A program made the position numbers and the translations under genes. A stretch of DNA of 64,000 nt from Candidula unifasciata (taxonomy: Eukaryota; Mollusca; Gastropoda; Stylommatophora; Geomitridae). The stretch lies in contig CAJHNH020007557.1 of the NCBI GenBank assembly GCA_905116865.2, positions 62,001 to 126,000 of the forward strand. The letters are read 5' to 3'. Positions 59,688 to 64,000 of the stretch are shown here, one piece after another. The notes below the pieces were generated by a model. It had not been told where the DNA came from and did not search any database. It worked only from the letters and a program-made list of their open reading frames with translations. Each line of letters starts with the position of its first letter. Positions within the stretch are counted from its first letter, which is position 1.

Positions 59688-59914
59688 CTGAAAGCAAAAT
59701 CAGACAGTATTAGACAACACCATATGACATACACCAAATGACATGCACCATATGACATACACCAAATGACATGCACCATATGAACAGGGCAATTCAACTG
59801 GTGACCTGCAGGCCAAATATGACTTCCAGAGACACTGGCTGTCTGACTCACTGGCTGACTTCCTGAGAGACGCTGACTGTCATGGTGACAATACTGACTA
59901 ACTCATTGGCTAGG

Positions 59915-59948
59915 ACAGAGAGTGGTCAGAAGGAAGGATATATATATA
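59915..59948. repeat. Left remnant of the 61-bp array
   Basis: gacagagagtggtcagaagg and aaggatatatatata match the array at 63270-64000, separated by 3.3 kb of transposon sequence. Confidence 0.8.
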
Positions 59949-60310
59949 TTAGGGCTGTACCGAAAATTTGCTTCGTATTAGCTTCGGGACCGAATATTGG
60001 ACCTAATAACTATTTGGTATTCGGCCAAATAGTTGTGGTCAGGCCGAATAGGAATAGTGGTTACCTTACACCCGTTTCTGGACTGGTAGAAAATAAACAT
60101 GTCAAGATTTCCCACCTTGGTTCATACTGTCAAGCGCTATCTTTGTGCACCACCTACGAGCGTACCAAGTGAACGTCTGTTTAGTACAGCTGGAAATACC
60201 TTCAGTGAGACGAGAAGCTGCCTTAATGCTGACAACATGGAACCATTTTTTTTTTTTTTTGGAAAGCTAATACAGCTTTCATGGATTAGCTAAGCTGTCA
60301 GTGACAATTT
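59949..60310 (+). pseudogene. hAT transposon remnant with dimerization-domain fragment
   Basis: Encodes RYLCAPPTSVPSERLFSTAG followed by SETRSCLNADNMEPF, the hallmark hAT C-terminal dimerization motif. The preceding DNA has repeated attcggccaaatagt text that recurs at 61233-61275, suggesting the element's ends. The transposase core is missing. Confidence 0.75.
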
Positions 60311-60489
60311 ACAAGTTTAGTTACTTGTTCTAATGCTTAGGATTCTTTCATTGCTAGTTATTAGTTACCACAGACTGACTGACTGAAGGATGCAAAACAT
60401 AAAATGTTTTTAAATGTTTACTATTCTGTACTACATTTTGTGAAGAAAAATGTCAGCGTACATTTGACATTATGGATGTGTTTTTTTTA

Positions 60490-61230
60490 TAGATCTATTT
60501 TATACACTATTCAAAAGTGGAAGAATGGGCCTCAGTTTCAATAGTGGGAAGACAGAAGTAATGGTGGTATCAAAGAAAATAATTATTCCTAAATGTGTAA
60601 TAAAAGCCAGTGGTTTTATTTTGGGACAAGTACAGAAATTTAAGTATCTGGGCACACGGATAACATCAGATGGAAGATGCATTACTGAAATAACAAACAG
60701 AATAGGACGGGCAAAAACTGCATTTTATAAAATGAAGAACATCTTATGCAATATATCTTTGTCATTAAAGGTTAGAAAAAGAATTCTTGCTTGCTACATA
60801 CATCCAGTTTCAACATATGGCTGTGAGTCCTGGACAATCGGTAGGCAGGCCAAACAATTTCTTGATGCCTCAGAGATGTGATTTTACAGAACAATGCTTA
60901 AAATACCTTGGACATCAAAAAAAAAAAAGGCAACCAAGAGGTTTTGAAAGAGGTGGGAGCCCGAAGATAACTACTCACAGACAGAAGGAGACAGTCATCA
61001 TTTTCAGCCATGTTATAAGATGGGGGAAAGTGGAACATGTGGTGACTACTGGAAAGATCTGTGGAAGGAGGGATAGAGGAAGACAACGAGAGAAGATTCT
61101 TGACAGTCTTGTTGCAAGGCATGGAGGTGTGTCAGCACACGAACTAATACATGCTGCAGGAGATCGCAGATTGTGGCAAGGCATAATCGCCCATGCCAGT
61201 CGGCAAAGCACCTGATGATGATGATTCACT
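60490..61230 (+). pseudogene. RTE-type LINE, 5'-truncated ORF2 end
   Basis: Frame 60525-60881 reads NSGKTEVMVVSKK, FKYLGTRITSDGRC, SLKVRKRILACYIHPVSTYG; after a shift come GKICGRRDRGRQREKILDSL and HASRQST, then a gatgatgatgat tail. RT catalytic motifs lie upstream and are missing. It interrupts the hAT remnant. Confidence 0.78.
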
Positions 61231-61284
61231 ATTCGTATTCGGCCGAATAGTTGGTCCAGCTATTCGTATTCGGCCGAGTAGTGA

Positions 61285-63260
61285 AAATCACTACCAGCTG
61301 CCTATGTAAAACAATGGAACGTATTGTCAACCTTAGACTCCAATGGTACTTGGAAAGTGAAAACATTTTCATGCCGCAGCAGGCAGGCTTTAGACAGTGC
61401 TACTCCACAGAAGACCAGACAACTTACCTTTCACAAGAAATTAAGGATGCCTTCCAGGAGAAGATTCCGAATACAGATAGATGGACTTAAGAGTAAGAAA
61501 GTTTTGCGCGACATGTTCCCCACACTCTTCCTAGTCTATTTCAATGACCTGCTTTCTGAACTACACCATGGAATTAAAGCTGAAATGTATGCTGATGACT
61601 TGGTACTCTGGTGTACAACTGAACATGCAACAGTGGCCACCAGATTGCTACAAAGAGCCATAGATGCAATGGCTGAATGGGCCGACAAATGATGTGTCAG
61701 CATCAACATAGGCAAATGCAGCACCACCCTCTTTACCATTTCTCCTAAACAAAAATCAGGCGTCATGCACATAAATGGAGTACCCCTGAGAGAGGATAAG
61801 GAGCCCACATGCCTCGGCGTAACGTTTGATGATAGATTAACATGGAGAAAACACATCAACAAGGCAGCAACCAAAGCCAGAAGGAGGGTAGCCATTCTGA
61901 GAAAACCAAGTAGAATCACATGGGGTGCTAGCGGGAAAATACTTAGGAAAATTTACCAACAAAGTGTTCGACCACATCTTGAATACAGATCTACAGCATG
62001 GAGTTCGGCATCAAAAACCACATTGCAAGAATTAGACAAAGTGCAAAATCAAGCACTCAGAGTTACCACAGGAAGTATGAAATCAACACCTATAGCTGTG
62101 ATGGAGAAAATGGGAATGACCCAAGCACTGAGTGAACGCAGAGACACCAAGATGCTTTTACAAGCAGAAAAGTTTCTTAGTATGCCCAGTTACCCTATGA
62201 ATGAAAGATTCCAAAATTTGGCTTTGGGACGACTAAAGAGAAGTTTTATCCACCAGGCTAAACGGCTCGGCAGACAAACCACTGATTTGCCTGCAACTGA
62301 TAGATCCTTAAATGCTGTCCCAGAACGGACCACCTGGAGAGAGGAGTATAAGTTTCCAATACACATCAAGACTGAAGTGACAGGGGTATTTGACAAGGAA
62401 GAACAAAACTGTGCAGCGCAAAACAGCCACTCTCAGTCTACTTGATGATAAATACCCGCAGAGTCTTTGGGTCCGTGTTTACACAGATGGGTCAGCAGAA
62501 AGCGCAGTCAGAAGTGGAGGTGCAGGAGTGTACATTGAGTATCCTAATAATACCAGGGATACAGCCAAAATACCAAAAGGAAAGCACTGTCACAATTGGA
62601 TGCAGAAGTGCAAGCCATCAAGATAGCGGTAGAGAAACTACTAAATACAGGGTATTTTTCACAACCAGTGGTATTCCTGACAGATGCAAAAGCAGTACTT
62701 CAGTCACTCCAGTCTGGAAAATTACCAAGCATACGGACACTATTATCCGAACTAGGCAACCGTTGTAATTTAGTAATGCAGTGGATACCTTCCCACTGTG
62801 GAGTTCCCGGAAACGGGAAACGAAAGAGCTGATAAACTAGCTAAGGAAGGTGCAACTGAAGAACAACCCGACATACCAGTCTCTTGTCAACAGAAGAAGA
62901 GAATGATCAAATCAATCAGTATGCCACCAAAACTGGCACAAGACGATTACCATATTATGGACAGACCAGAGCAAATCATTATCCTTCGCCTTAGAACAGG
63001 GCACAATCAACTTCGCTGCCACATGTACAACAAATTTAAGATTGGCCAGTCAGCAATGTGTACTTGTGGACTGGCACCTGAAACAACAGATCACATCCTT
63101 CAAGACTGTCCCAGATTCAACACTTTCAGGCAAAACCTTTGGCCAAAAGAGACACTTGTGGAAGTCAAACTTTACGGGCTGCTTAGTGAATTACAAAAGA
63201 CAGTGAAATTCATACTAGAGACATCATTGCAGATATAGATAATTTATTTCATGTGAACGA
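61285..63260 (+). pseudogene. I-clade (Nimbus-like) LINE, truncated and frameshifted
   Basis: Pieces in order: CLCKTMERIVNLRLQWYLE (RT), an abrupt jump near 61475-61495 that skips the first catalytic block, YADDLVLW (RT catalytic Asp pair, 61590-61615), an in-frame stop at about 61690, PTCLGVTFDDRLTWRKHIN, VRPHLEY, then RNase H motifs YTDGSA, AEVQAIKIA, FLTDAKAVLQSL and WIPSHCGVPGN/ERADKLAKEGA, and a final Cys/His cluster CTCGLAPETTDHILQDCP. At least four frame changes are needed. The 3' end is a (GAA)n-like tail. Inactive. Confidence 0.85.
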
Positions 63261-63269
63261 AAGAAGAAG

Positions 63270-64000
63270 AAGATATATCTAGAGAGAATGAAAACAGGGA
63301 GTATGAGGACAGAGTGGTCAGAAGGAAGGATATATATCTAGAGAGAATGAGAAAAGGGAGTATGAGGAAGAGAGTGGTCAGAAGGAAGGATATATACATA
63401 AAGAGAATAAGAACAGGGAGTATGAGGACAGCGAGTGGTCAGAACGAAGGATATATATCTAGAGAGAATGAGAAAAAGGAGTATGAGGACAGAGAGTGGT
63501 CAGAAGGAAGGATATATATCTAGAGAGAATGAGAAAAGGGAGTATGAGGACAGAGTGGTCAGAAGGAAGGATATATATAGAGAGAGTATGAGGACAGAGA
63601 GTGGTCAGAAGGAAGGATATATAGAGAGAGTATGAGGACAGAGAGTGGTCAGAAGGAAGGATATATATATCTTGAGAGAATGAGAAAAGGGAGTATAAGG
63701 ACAGAGAGTGGTCAGAAGGAAGGATATATATCTAGAGAGAATGAGAAAAGGGAGTATGAGGACAGAGAGTGGTCAGAAGGAAAGATATATATATAGAGAG
63801 AGAATGAGAACAGGGAGTATGAGGACAGAGAGTGGTCAGAAGGAAGAATATATCTAGAGAGAATGAGAAAAGGGAGTATGAGGACAGAGGGTGGTCAGAA
63901 GGAAGGATATATATAGAGAGAGAGTGAGAACAGGGAGTATGAGGACAGAGAGTGGTCAGAAGGAAGGATATATATCTAGAGAGTATGAGAACAGGGAGTA
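63270..64000. repeat. 61-bp tandem array running off the window end
   Basis: About 12 units of ggtcagaaggaaggatatat, atctagagagaatgagaaaa, gggagtatgaggacagagagt. Short plus frames here are repeat artefacts. Confidence 0.93.

Overview
This window is animal genomic DNA. Genes are spliced, introns are long and rich in minisatellites, and tRNA-headed SINEs and non-LTR retrotransposon pieces are scattered throughout. The transposon mix (an I-clade LINE resembling mollusc Nimbus elements, RTE-type ORF2 tails, SPIN-like hAT MITEs, several SINE families) suggests a mollusc, perhaps a freshwater snail. That placement is inference from repeat content only.

One protein-coding gene dominates the window: a TTC3-like E3 ubiquitin ligase on the minus strand. 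I reconstructed 28 consecutive coding exons between 59687 (5' side) and 2924 (3' side). All have GT donors and AG acceptors and all join in phase, giving about 1,921 codons. Order along the protein: an N-terminal helical part and TPR repeats (exons 1-11), a conserved linker (12), a Cys/His zinc-binding module (13-14), a basic charged region (15-18), a large exon with the family's SYGGL signature and a PAM2-type PABP-binding motif (19), a long Ser/Thr-rich disordered exon (20), a coiled coil (21-24), a Ser/Arg/His-rich repeat region (25-26), an acidic segment (27) and a pre-RING segment (28). The start codon and first exons lie above 64000, and the C-terminal RING exons are expected below position 1. 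Exon 19 needs two single-base frame corrections, both at homopolymers.

Layout by region: 1-480 tandem array; 548-2786 candidate Helitron with a nested SINE; 2924-4330 last two exons seen; 4.9-10.2 kb a large 70-bp minisatellite in one intron; 10.2-20.3 kb exons 26-20 with SINEs and a SPIN-like MITE; 20.9-28.1 kb three minisatellites, exon 19 and a second SPIN-like MITE; 28.1-36.9 kb exons 18-12, each beside its own array; 38.5-50.4 kb the TPR exons with RTE and LINE debris and five arrays; 50.4-59.7 kb further arrays, SINEs and exons 4-1; 59.9-63.2 kb a nest of hAT, RTE and I-clade LINE remnants inserted into a 61-bp array that resumes at 63.27 kb and runs off the end.

No prokaryotic features, CRISPR arrays, rRNA genes or functional tRNA genes were seen. 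Long open frames inside the arrays are products of repeat structure, not genes.
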